Positions 35,930 to 43,207 of a DNA stretch of 64,000 nucleotides are shown here, in pieces. The notes beneath the pieces were generated by a model, which worked only from the letters and a program-made list of their open reading frames with translations, was not told the DNA's origin and ran no database searches. Made by a program: the position numbers and the translations under genes. Position 1 is the first letter of the stretch, and each line of letters begins with the position of its first letter. The DNA comes from Lysobacter sp. K5869. Lineage in GTDB: Bacteria > Pseudomonadota > Gammaproteobacteria > Xanthomonadales > Xanthomonadaceae. The DNA lies in the NCBI RefSeq assembly GCF_018847975.1, contig NZ_CP072597.1:5123001-5187000 (forward strand), read 5' to 3'.

Positions 35930-36292
35930 CGCGGTCGCAGCTTGCGCGGCTCCTACAGCCCGAAACGAGACTCGGCGGAGATCTTGTAGGAGCGGCGTGA
36001 GCCGCGACCGTGAAACCGCGCCTGCGTCGTCGGCCGCCTAGCGCGGTCGCAGCTTACGCAGCTCCTACCGTCTGAAACGCAACTCGCCGGAGCCCTTGTA
36101 GGAGCGGCGTGAGCCGCGACCGCGAAACCGCGCTTGCCTCGTCGGCCGCCTAACGCGGTCGCAGCTTACGCAGCTCCTACCGTCTGAAACGCAACTCGCC
36201 GAAGCCCCCTGTAGGAGCGGCGCGAGCCGCGACCGCGCAACCGCGCTTGCGTCGTAAGCCGCCTATCGCCGTCGCCGCTCACGCCGCATCTC
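35930..36292. repeat. Tandem GTAG-REP array, about 113-bp period
   Basis: Forward copies start at 35985, 36097 and 36210 (periods 112 and 113). Each is preceded by an inverted copy (GCGGTCGCAGCTTACGCAGCTCCTACCG), making about three BIME-like units. It fills the 501-bp gap after eamA; nothing else was found there apart from the start region of the next gene. Confidence 0.93.
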
Positions 36293-36402
36293 CACGCGAA
36301 CGACCGCCGACATTCCTCGCCCCACGCGCACCCCGCGCCGCCGCATCCGCCCTGTGAGCCGCGTCAAGTTCGCCGTCTGCGCGCGCTGTTAGGGTCGCAG
36401 AC

Positions 36403-37041
36403 ATGTCGTCGCCACCCGACAGCGTTTCCGCCGCCAACCCGCGTCCGCCCTACGTCTTGTGGGCGGCGCTGGCCTTGGCGAGCGCGCTGGTGGTGGCGCT
36501 GGGTTGGCAGCTCATGCGCTTGCGCGAGGATCAGCGTTGGCTGGTCGATCGGGTCAACCTTCCTTATGTCGGCATGTTCGTGCCGCAGGTCGCGGCGACC
36601 GCGCTCGACGGGCGCGCGGTGGCGCTGGGCCAGCCGCACGGGCAGCGGCAGGTGCTGTTCTTCTTCAACACCACCTGCCCGCACTGCCGCGCCTCGCTGC
36701 CGCAACTCAAGCTGGCCGCGCGCGAGCTGCGCAAGCACGCCGGCGTCGAATTGGTCGGCGTGGCCTTCGCCACGCCCGCGCAGACCGCCGCCTACGCGCG
36801 CGAGCACGCGCTGGACTTTCCGCTGATCGCCGTCGACGACGACCGCCGCACCCAGGCGCTGTTCCGCGCGCGCCGGGTGCCGTCGCTGTTGGTGATCGGC
36901 GGCGACGGCCGGGTGCGCTATCAGCGCGTCGGCGAGCTCAACGGCAAAACCCCGTTGCACGAATTGCTGCGCGCGGCGACGGCGGCGGAACCGCCGGCGG
37001 CGACGCGCGAGGTTTCACCCAAAGCGCTCGCGGCGCGTTGA
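36403..37041 (+). CDS. TlpA-like membrane-anchored thioredoxin
   Basis: A 212-residue protein with one N-terminal transmembrane helix (about 18-38) followed by a periplasmic thioredoxin-like domain. The redox motif FFNTTCPHCRASLP (CxxC at about 91-94) matches TlpA/ResA/redoxin proteins, and the cis-Pro loop is RRVPSLLVIGGDG. It should reduce or isomerise disulfides in exported proteins. A possible client is the Cys-rich peptide encoded 174 bp downstream on the same strand. Confidence 0.85.
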   Translation: MSSPPDSVSAANPRPPYVLWAALALASALVVALGWQLMRLREDQRWLVDRVNLPYVGMFVPQVAATALDGRAVALGQPHGQRQVLFFFNTTCPHCRASLPQLKLAARELRKHAGVELVGVAFATPAQTAAYAREHALDFPLIAVDDDRRTQALFRARRVPSLLVIGGDGRVRYQRVGELNGKTPLHELLRAATAAEPPAATREVSPKALAAR

Positions 37042-37215
37042 CCGGCGCGCCCGGCGGCGCGGCGACGCGCGCGGCACGGGGCGGCGAAACGCGACGCGGG
37101 CTTGCAAGCGCTAGGCGCGCGCCGCGGCACCGCGGGCGCGCCGAACGTCGCGGCGACGACGACGCCGCACCGCCGCCGCGCGGGGAACGCGGCGACCGAC
37201 GACAGGAGCAAGACC

Positions 37216-37437
37216 ATGACCGAACGCAAGCGTGGTGTCCGGATCGCCCTCGCGGCGCTGTTGTTCTGCGCAGCGATGGGATTCGGCGCGTTCCAGGTGG
37301 TCGCCGGCAACGGCGCCGCACCGTCCCAATCCGATTACTGCGACAACATCGCCTGCCGCGCCGAATGTCCCGGCTTCGGCGGCGACCTCGGCCCCGGCGG
37401 GCCGGGCCGTCCGGATGTTTGCTATTGCTGCGGCTGA
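37216..37437 (+). CDS. Small secreted cysteine-rich peptide
   Basis: A 73-residue precursor with a basic start and hydrophobic segment (residues 8-30, probably a signal peptide cleaved after about Gly31). The mature part is about 42 residues long with six Cys at 42, 47, 51, 69, 71 and 72. The C-terminus VCYCCG and a Gly/Pro-rich loop (GDLGPGGPGRPD) are striking. AGGAG lies 8 bp before the ATG and a very strong terminator follows. No family recognised; a disulfide-knotted bioactive or signalling peptide is inferred. Confidence 0.75.
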   Translation: MTERKRGVRIALAALLFCAAMGFGAFQVVAGNGAAPSQSDYCDNIACRAECPGFGGDLGPGGPGRPDVCYCCG

Positions 37438-37459
37438 TCCCCCTCGGCCGCACGCCTGT

Positions 37460-37497
37460 GCCGGCCGCGGGGGGTGGCCCCCGGCCGGCTTTTTTTT
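37460..37497 (+). terminator. Rho-independent terminator of the Cys-rich peptide gene
   Basis: GCCGGCCGCGGGGG / CCCCCGGCCGGC stem with one bulged C, followed by eight T. It starts 22 bp after the stop codon. Confidence 0.95.
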
Positions 37498-37876
37498 GAT
37501 CGATCCGCGCACCGCGCCCACCCCAGCCCCCTCGATCCGCGCCCGCGCCCCGCTTCCGAAACGCCGCCCGCGACGACCGTCCGTCGCGCGCCCGCGCGCG
37601 TTACGCAAAACGCGACCGCCAGCGGACAAGCGTGGCGGCGAGTTTGCCCATACTGCACGCGCGCGCTTCGCTTGCAGATTCGATACAGACGCAAGCCACA
37701 AGGTTTGTTAGTTTGCGCACGGCAACACACCCCGCCCGACGTCGCGAAGGGGCGCGACGTCCACGGCGGCCTCTCGCCCGTCGCGCCGGCCTTGGCCGCG
37801 GATGCGGGGCGCGCATGAGGCCTCATGCGACACCGGCCCCGACGTAGACCAGACACGAACGCGAGCGGACGCTGCG
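37498..37876. other. Intergenic region upstream of the wHTH-STAND gene
   Basis: About 380 bp without a supported gene. Between 37660 and 37730 the sequence is AT-richer (CTTGCAGATTCGATACAGACG ... AAGGTTTGTTAGTTTG, split here) and is the likeliest promoter region of the large gene. In-frame ATG at 37802 could extend the protein by 25 residues, but homology starts later. Confidence 0.4.
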
Positions 37877-40800
37877 ATGCCCCAACGCATCGAACGGATC
37901 AAGAACCTGGCCAGCGTGTCGCAGTTCCGCATCGGCGCGTCGCTGGTGCAGCCCGACCGTCTGGCGATCGTGCGCGAGGGCCAGTCCACGGCGCTGGAAC
38001 CGCGCATGATGGAAGTGCTGATCGCGCTGGCCGAACGCGCCGGCGAAGTGGTCAGCGCCGAGCAGTTGCTGATCGAGATCTGGCGCGGCACGTTCTACGG
38101 CGACAACCCGGTGCACAAGACCATCGCCCAGCTGCGCCGGCGTTTGGGCGATAGCAGCCGCGAACCGGAATACATCGAGACCATCCGCAAGCGCGGCTAT
38201 CGCTTGGTCGCGCCGGTGACCTTCCCCGACGACTACCGCAGCGGCCTGCCGCGCGCGGCGGCGTGGACCCAGGGCAGCCCGTACGTCGGCCTGCGTTCGT
38301 TCGACCAAGACCACGCCGGCGTGTTCTTCGGCCGCAGCCGCGCCACCGCCGAGTTGCTGGCGACGCTGCGCGAGCAGATCGACAACCAGCGCCGCTTCGT
38401 CCTGGTGTCCGGCGCCAGCGGCTGCGGCAAGACCTCGCTGCTGCGCGCCGGCGTGCTGCCGCTGCTGCGCCAGGACGGCGGTTTCGACGGGCTGCACGCG
38501 CTCGCCAGCGCCTACTTCGACCTCGGCGCCTGCCGCGGCGGCGACCTGCTCGCGCGGCTGGCGCAGTCGCTGTGCGCGTGGTCGCTGGACGGCCGGCCGG
38601 TGTTCCTGGACAGCGAAGCGCCGTGGCTCGAGCAACAACTGCGCGCCGCGCCCGAGGCGGTGCGCGCGCGCATCGACGACGCGTTCGCGCGCCGCACCGC
38701 GCCGCTGGCCGAGCGCGCGCATCTGCTGCTGGTGGTCGATCACGCCGAAGCCGCGGTCGCCGCGCCCGGCATCGGCGAGGCCGACCGCCGCGACTTCGGC
38801 GCCGCGCTCGACGCGCTGTGCGCGAGCGCGCGGGTCGCCGCCATCGCCATCACCCGCAGCGATTTCTATCCGGCGCTGGTGGAGAAAGTGCCGGGGCTGG
38901 CCGAACTCAAGGCCGGCGACGGCCACATCGATCTGCTGACCCCGCGCATCGGCGAGATCGGCCAGATCATCCGCGCGCCGGCGGCGCTGGCCGGATTGAG
39001 CTTCGAGGAAGACCCCGACAGCTCGCTGCGCCTGGACGACTTGCTGCGCGACGCCGCCGCCGAGCATCCCGATTCGCTGCCGCTGCTGCAGCACACCTTG
39101 CAGGCGCTGTACGAACGCCAGGGCGACGGCGGCCTGCTGCGGCTGGCGACCTACCGCGAACTCGGCGGCCTGGAGGGCGCGCTGGCGCACCGCGCCGAGC
39201 AAGTGTTCGGCGAACTGCCGGCGACGGCGCAGGCCAGTCTGGAACGGGTGCTGGCGGCGCTGATCGTGATCCGCCCCGACAGCGACGCGGTCACCGGCCG
39301 GCGGGTGCCGTGGTCGAGCCTGGACGACGCGGCCGCGCGCGAACTGGCCGAAGCCTTCGTGCGCGCGCGCCTGTTCGTCGGCGAACTCAGCGGCGGCGAA
39401 CCCGGTTTCGGCGTCGCCCACGAAGCGCTGCTGCGGCAATGGCCGCGCGCGCGCGAGTGGACGCGCGAGAACCGGCAACTGCTGCAAGCGCGCGAGCGCC
39501 TGCAACGCGCGGCGCGGCGCTGGGCCGCGGAAGGCCGGCGCAACGATCACTTGCTCAATCCCGGCCGGCCGCTGGCCGAAGCGCGCGAGGCCGCGCGCCG
39601 CCTGCCCGATCAGCTCGACGGCGACGACCGCGAATTCCTGCACGCCTGCGAACGCCAGCAGCGGCGCAAGCAATGGCTGCGCGCGGGCGCGATCGGCGCG
39701 CTGTGCGCGCTGGCCCTGGTCGCCACCGGCCTGGGCCTGCAGGCGTGGCAGGCGCGGCGCGAGGCCGAGCAGCGGCGCGATCAGGCGCAGAAGCTGGTCG
39801 CCTTCATGCTCGACGACTTGGCCGAACAGCTGCGCCCGCTCGGCAACCTCAAGCTGCTGCGCAGCATCGGCAATCAATCCTTGTCCTATCTGGAGCGCAT
39901 GCCGGAAACCGACATGCAGCCGCGCGAATTGGTCAGCCACGCGCGCGCGCTGCGCACGGTCGGCGAAGTGCTGCTGGACCAGGGCAAGTTCGACGACGCA
40001 CGGGCCGCGTTCGAGCGCGCCCAGGCCGCCTCGGCGCGCGCGCTCGAGCAAGAACCGCAATCGCTGGAAGCGCTGGCCGAGACCGGCACGACCGCTTACT
40101 GGCTGGGCTACCACGACTACAAGCAGAAGAAGTACGACACCACGCGCACCCACTGGCAGGCGTATCTGCGCGCCTCCGAACGTCTGGTCCAGCGCGCGCC
40201 GGGCGATCCGCGCTGGCGCCTGGAGCTGTCCTACGCGCTCAACAATCTCGGCACCTTGGCTTACAGCAGCCAGCGCCTGGACGAGGCCGGCGACCTGTTC
40301 GCGCGCTCGGTGGCGATCAAGCGGCAATTGCTCGCCGACAAGCCCGACGACAGTTCGCTGCGCTACGAACTGGTCGACAGCCTGTCGTGGCTGAGCAGCG
40401 CGCAGGACGCGCGCGGCTTGTTGGCCGAAGCCGCGCAAGGCTATGCCGCGCAAACCCGGATGCTGCGCGAACTGGTCGACAGCGAGCCCAACGCCGACGA
40501 ATGGCGGCGCAAGCTGGCGACCTCGCTGCTGCGCAGCTCGGTGTTGGCGCTGGACCGCGGCGAACTCGATCAGGCCGAGCGCGAGAGCGCCGAATCGGTG
40601 CGCATGCTGCGAAGCCTCGCCGAGCAGCAGCCCGACAACCAAACCTGGCAGCGCAACCTCGGCCACGCCTACGCGCACGCCGGCTGGGTCGCGGCGATGG
40701 CCGGTTCGCGCGAGCGCGCGCTCGAACGCCTGCGCGCGGCGCAGCGCACGCTGGCGCCGATCATGCAGGCCAGCGACCGGCCGCCGGAGTGGCGCTTGCT

Positions 40801-41197
40801 CGACGCGACGGTGCGGCTGCGATTGGTCCAGGCCGATCCGCTGGCCGCGGCCGAGGACGCCGACGCGGTCATCGCCGACCTGCAGAAATTGCAGGAAAGC
40901 GCGCCGACCGATCTGCCCAACCGCTCCAGCCTCGCGCGCGCGCTGGTCTGGCGCGGCGAGCGCTACGCCGCGGCCGGCGACGCGGCGCGCGCGCGCCAGG
41001 ATTTCGTCCGCGTCGATCAACTGCTGACCGCGTTCGCGCCCGACACCCGCGAACGCGTCGCGCTCGACGCCTGGACCCGCGCGCTGGTGCGCCTGGGCGC
41101 GCGCGCGCGCGCCGCGCGCCAGATCGCCTGGCTGCAACACGCCGGCTACCGCCATCCCGGTTTCGTAGCGCTTTACGAAACCGCTCCCCAGCCCTGA
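37877..41197 (+). CDS. wHTH-STAND ATPase-TM-TPR regulator (nSTAND1 type)
   Basis: An 1106-residue multidomain protein. Residues 14-113 form an OmpR/CadC-type winged helix (LEPRMMEVLIALAERAGEVV, HKTIAQLRRRLGD, ETIRKRGYRL). Residues 130-590 form a STAND-class NTPase with Walker A GASGCGKTS (179-187) and a Walker B-like LLLVVDHAEA (about 282-291). A single transmembrane helix lies at 600-622, followed by a TPR-like region (650-1100). This combines a CadC-like DNA-binding module with a ligand-gated oligomerising ATPase, on opposite sides of the membrane from the TPRs if the topology holds. The next gene begins 16 bp later. Confidence 0.85.
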   Translation: MPQRIERIKNLASVSQFRIGASLVQPDRLAIVREGQSTALEPRMMEVLIALAERAGEVVSAEQLLIEIWRGTFYGDNPVHKTIAQLRRRLGDSSREPEYIETIRKRGYRLVAPVTFPDDYRSGLPRAAAWTQGSPYVGLRSFDQDHAGVFFGRSRATAELLATLREQIDNQRRFVLVSGASGCGKTSLLRAGVLPLLRQDGGFDGLHALASAYFDLGACRGGDLLARLAQSLCAWSLDGRPVFLDSEAPWLEQQLRAAPEAVRARIDDAFARRTAPLAERAHLLLVVDHAEAAVAAPGIGEADRRDFGAALDALCASARVAAIAITRSDFYPALVEKVPGLAELKAGDGHIDLLTPRIGEIGQIIRAPAALAGLSFEEDPDSSLRLDDLLRDAAAEHPDSLPLLQHTLQALYERQGDGGLLRLATYRELGGLEGALAHRAEQVFGELPATAQASLERVLAALIVIRPDSDAVTGRRVPWSSLDDAAARELAEAFVRARLFVGELSGGEPGFGVAHEALLRQWPRAREWTRENRQLLQARERLQRAARRWAAEGRRNDHLLNPGRPLAEAREAARRLPDQLDGDDREFLHACERQQRRKQWLRAGAIGALCALALVATGLGLQAWQARREAEQRRDQAQKLVAFMLDDLAEQLRPLGNLKLLRSIGNQSLSYLERMPETDMQPRELVSHARALRTVGEVLLDQGKFDDARAAFERAQAASARALEQEPQSLEALAETGTTAYWLGYHDYKQKKYDTTRTHWQAYLRASERLVQRAPGDPRWRLELSYALNNLGTLAYSSQRLDEAGDLFARSVAIKRQLLADKPDDSSLRYELVDSLSWLSSAQDARGLLAEAAQGYAAQTRMLRELVDSEPNADEWRRKLATSLLRSSVLALDRGELDQAERESAESVRMLRSLAEQQPDNQTWQRNLGHAYAHAGWVAAMAGSRERALERLRAAQRTLAPIMQASDRPPEWRLLDATVRLRLVQADPLAAAEDADAVIADLQKLQESAPTDLPNRSSLARALVWRGERYAAAGDAARARQDFVRVDQLLTAFAPDTRERVALDAWTRALVRLGARARAARQIAWLQHAGYRHPGFVALYETAPQP

Positions 41198-41213
41198 CCG
41201 ATAGGAATCGCTC

Positions 41214-41726
41214 ATGCCCAAGAAAGAATCCGCCAAGCCGGCGACCGCGTCCGACAAAAGGAAGAAGCCCACGCCGTGGGACGGCCAATACCCGGTCCAC
41301 CCGATCGAGCTGACCGTCGCCCACGTCGGTTTCGGCGGCAACGCCGGCAAGGGCCATTACTTCTACAGCTTCGCCCCGGACGTGGTGACCTTCCAGCAGC
41401 CCGGCGGGCTGTGGATCGAATACGTGTTCGAGATCCAGGTGCCGGAGCGCTTCGAGATCATCAACGTGCTGACCTCCGACGCCAAGGGCCAGATCGAGCC
41501 GCCGGTGTTCGATCCGCCGCAGGAGAAGGACGTCTACCGCCGCCGCGTGTACCTGTTCAACCACAACACCGAATCGACGCTGATCTTCTTCACCGTGCTG
41601 GTGCGCGACAAGTTCAGCAACTACAACGACGTGCAGGTGATTTCCTGCGATCCGCAGGTCGGCAACGATCCGCAGATCGTGCCGGGCACGGGCAAGGGCG
41701 GCGGCAAGAAGGGCAAGAAGGGCTGA
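41214..41726 (+). CDS. Hypothetical beta-rich protein with Lys-rich ends
   Basis: A 170-residue soluble protein with Lys-rich N-terminal (MPKKESAKPATASDKRKK) and C-terminal (GKGGGKKGKKG) tails. The core is full of alternating hydrophobic strands (IELTVAHVGFGG, LWIEYVFEIQVPERFEII, STLIFFTVLVRDKF), suggesting a beta-sandwich. No signal peptide. The 16-bp gap to the STAND gene implies cotranscription, so it may be a ligand, partner or output of that protein. Family not recognised. Confidence 0.7.
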   Translation: MPKKESAKPATASDKRKKPTPWDGQYPVHPIELTVAHVGFGGNAGKGHYFYSFAPDVVTFQQPGGLWIEYVFEIQVPERFEIINVLTSDAKGQIEPPVFDPPQEKDVYRRRVYLFNHNTESTLIFFTVLVRDKFSNYNDVQVISCDPQVGNDPQIVPGTGKGGGKKGKKG

Positions 41727-41735
41727 GCCCACGGG

Positions 41736-41763
41736 CCACGGGCGGCGCGCGCGCCGCTCGTGG
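41736..41763. terminator. Strong hairpin between convergent genes
   Basis: CCACGGGCGGCGCG / CGCGCCGCTCGTGG, one G-T mismatch, starting 10 bp after the stop of the 41214 gene. There is no T-run, so a role in termination is uncertain. Confidence 0.5.
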
Positions 41764-41901
41764 TCGCCGCGGCTCGGTTCGGAACGAAGGCATCGGGCCC
41801 GCAGCGCTCGCGCGAGCCGTTGGACCCGATGCTGCACGCGCGACGGCGACGGCGGCGCTTCGGCCGACGTTCTTCGCCGCCGCGGCCTCATCGCGCGACG
41901 A

Positions 41902-42285
41902 TCAAGTGATCTCGCAGAAATTCGCGTAATGATCCGGCGTGTAGTAGCGCATCGCGATCGTTTTCTTGGTCCCGTCGTTGACCAGATACACCAGCCGGCG
42001 CAGCCCGGCGTCGCCGTTGTCCTTGCGGATCTTGCCTTCCCAATACACCTGCCCGCGGCCGGCATTGGGCAGCTTGCCTTCGTTGTTGGAGAAGATCTGC
42101 ACGTCCATGCCGGCGCGGCCGCATTCGGCCACCGGGTCGACCGCGGTGATGCAGAACGACATGGTGCGCATGGCTTCGCGGATGTCCGGCGGCAAGCTGG
42201 TGCAGGCGCGCGGCTTGGCCGCGGCCGGGGCGGCGGCGAGCAGGCACAGACTCAGCGCCAGGGCGGCGCGGGTGAACGGATTCAT
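41902..42285 (-). CDS. Secreted barnase-like ribonuclease, catalytic residues present
   Basis: The 127-residue precursor has a signal peptide (1-23). Its C-terminal half aligns by eye with barnase: IFSNNEGKLPNAGRG against IFSNREGKLPGKSGR, VYWEGKI against TWREADI, RLVYLVND against RILYSSDW, and TPDHYANF against TTDHYQTF. The residues equivalent to barnase Glu73, Arg87 and His102 are Glu83, Arg97 and His119, so RNA cleavage is likely. Arg59 of barnase is Asn68. Four mature Cys (28, 45, 55, 124) suggest two disulfides. No barstar-like inhibitor is adjacent. GAGGAG lies 8 bp before the ATG. Confidence 0.85.
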   Translation of the reverse strand: MNPFTRAALALSLCLLAAAPAAAKPRACTSLPPDIREAMRTMSFCITAVDPVAECGRAGMDVQIFSNNEGKLPNAGRGQVYWEGKIRKDNGDAGLRRLVYLVNDGTKKTIAMRYYTPDHYANFCEIT

Positions 42286-42328
42286 GGCGATGCTCCTCGA
42301 TAGGGACGGATCGGCGATGCGGGACAAC

Positions 42329-42358
42329 GCGGCGGCGGCGCCCCCGCGCCGCCGCCGC
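42329..42358. promoter_or_regulatory. 12-bp perfect hairpin between the two RNase-like genes
   Basis: GCGGCGGCGGCG - CCCCCG - CGCCGCCGCCGC lies in the 83-bp gap between the paralogous genes. Without a T-run it is more likely an RNA-processing or attenuation site than a full terminator. Confidence 0.5.
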
Positions 42359-42368
42359 ATCCGGGCCC

Positions 42369-42752
42369 TTAGGTGCCCGCGACCTGACAGAAGCTCTTGA
42401 AGTTGTCCTGGGTGAAATAGCGCTTGGCGATCGGCTTGCCCTTGGCGCCGACGGCGACGTTGTAGACCAGCCCCTGCGGCGAACCCAGCAGCGCCGGCGA
42501 GGCGCGCCAGTACTGGGCGCCGATCCCGCCCAGCGGCGGCAGCAGGCCCTGGGCGTTGTCGTAGACGCGGGCGTTGAGGCGGAACTTGAGGCAGCCCTTG
42601 ACCGGGTCGGCGCCGCGCACGCAGATGTCGAAGTCGCGGACCATCGCGGCCGGCGGCGGGGTCTTGCAGGCCGGCGGCTCGGCGGCCAGGGCCGGCGCGG
42701 CGGCGGCGAGCAGGACGGCCGACAGCGACCACTTCACAAGTTTGGCGTTCAT
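42369..42752 (-). CDS. Degenerate barnase-like paralogue (catalytic residues replaced)
   Basis: A 127-residue precursor with a signal peptide (1-24) and the same length, four-Cys pattern (29, 44, 54, 122), Tyr-Trp position (81-82) and ending (RYFTQDNFKSFC) as the downstream RNase. At the three catalytic positions it has Arg83, Gln93/Gly94 and Asn117 instead of Glu, Arg and His. It is therefore probably folded, secreted and catalytically inactive. It lies 83 bp upstream of the intact gene on the same strand. Possible roles are a binding partner, decoy or regulator of the active paralogue; none is shown. Confidence 0.75.
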   Translation of the reverse strand: MNAKLVKWSLSAVLLAAAAPALAAEPPACKTPPPAAMVRDFDICVRGADPVKGCLKFRLNARVYDNAQGLLPPLGGIGAQYWRASPALLGSPQGLVYNVAVGAKGKPIAKRYFTQDNFKSFCQVAGT

Positions 42753-43207
42753 GAGTTCTCTCTCTCCGGAAGAAGGTGGGCCCGCGCCGGCCCGGCCCGG
42801 AGGCCGCCTGCGCGTGGCTGCGGCTGAAACCGCGCCGCCACCTTGGGCGCGCCGCCGCGCCCGCGCCTTCCGGCAACCTTACGGTCGCGGCCGGAGGCGG
42901 CGGCGCCGGTGAGGCTCGGTGGGGACGCCGTAGACCGGCGGTGAGCGGGCCGCGAACCACGGTGAGGCAGGCGCCCGGACCCGCCCTCCTGCGCCGGCGG
43001 ACACCGTCCCAGCGCCCACACGCACGCGCCAACCCATTGAAAGAAAAGCGCTTCGCGCTCCGTAAGGTTGCCGTAAGGCGCGAAAGCGGGCGCCGCGCGC
43101 AGCCTGCGCGGCAACGGATCGCCGCCCGCCGCGTTCCGCCGCCGACGCGCCGCCAGGCGCGCGGCCACCGGCGCGCACGCCGCCCCGCGGCGAGGCAGGA
43201 GCGCGAC
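42753..43207. other. Divergent intergenic region with shared 23-nt element
   Basis: CCGTAAGGTTGCCG(G/T)AAGGCGCG occurs on the minus strand at 42884-42862 (110 bp before the degenerate RNase start) and on the plus strand at 43060-43082 (126 bp before the 476-residue protein start), 22 of 23 identical. Each copy has the same orientation relative to its own gene, as expected of a shared operator or leader element. Confidence 0.75.

Noticed and set aside
37823..41350. 1175-codon open frame on the minus strand opposite the STAND gene
   Set aside because: It has no motifs, is mirror-image low complexity, and the plus strand encodes a clear multidomain protein over the same bases.
41214..42752. Search for a barstar-like inhibitor next to the RNase pair
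   Set aside because: No small acidic barstar-type protein was found. The 41214 product is basic-tailed and beta-rich and does not resemble barstar.
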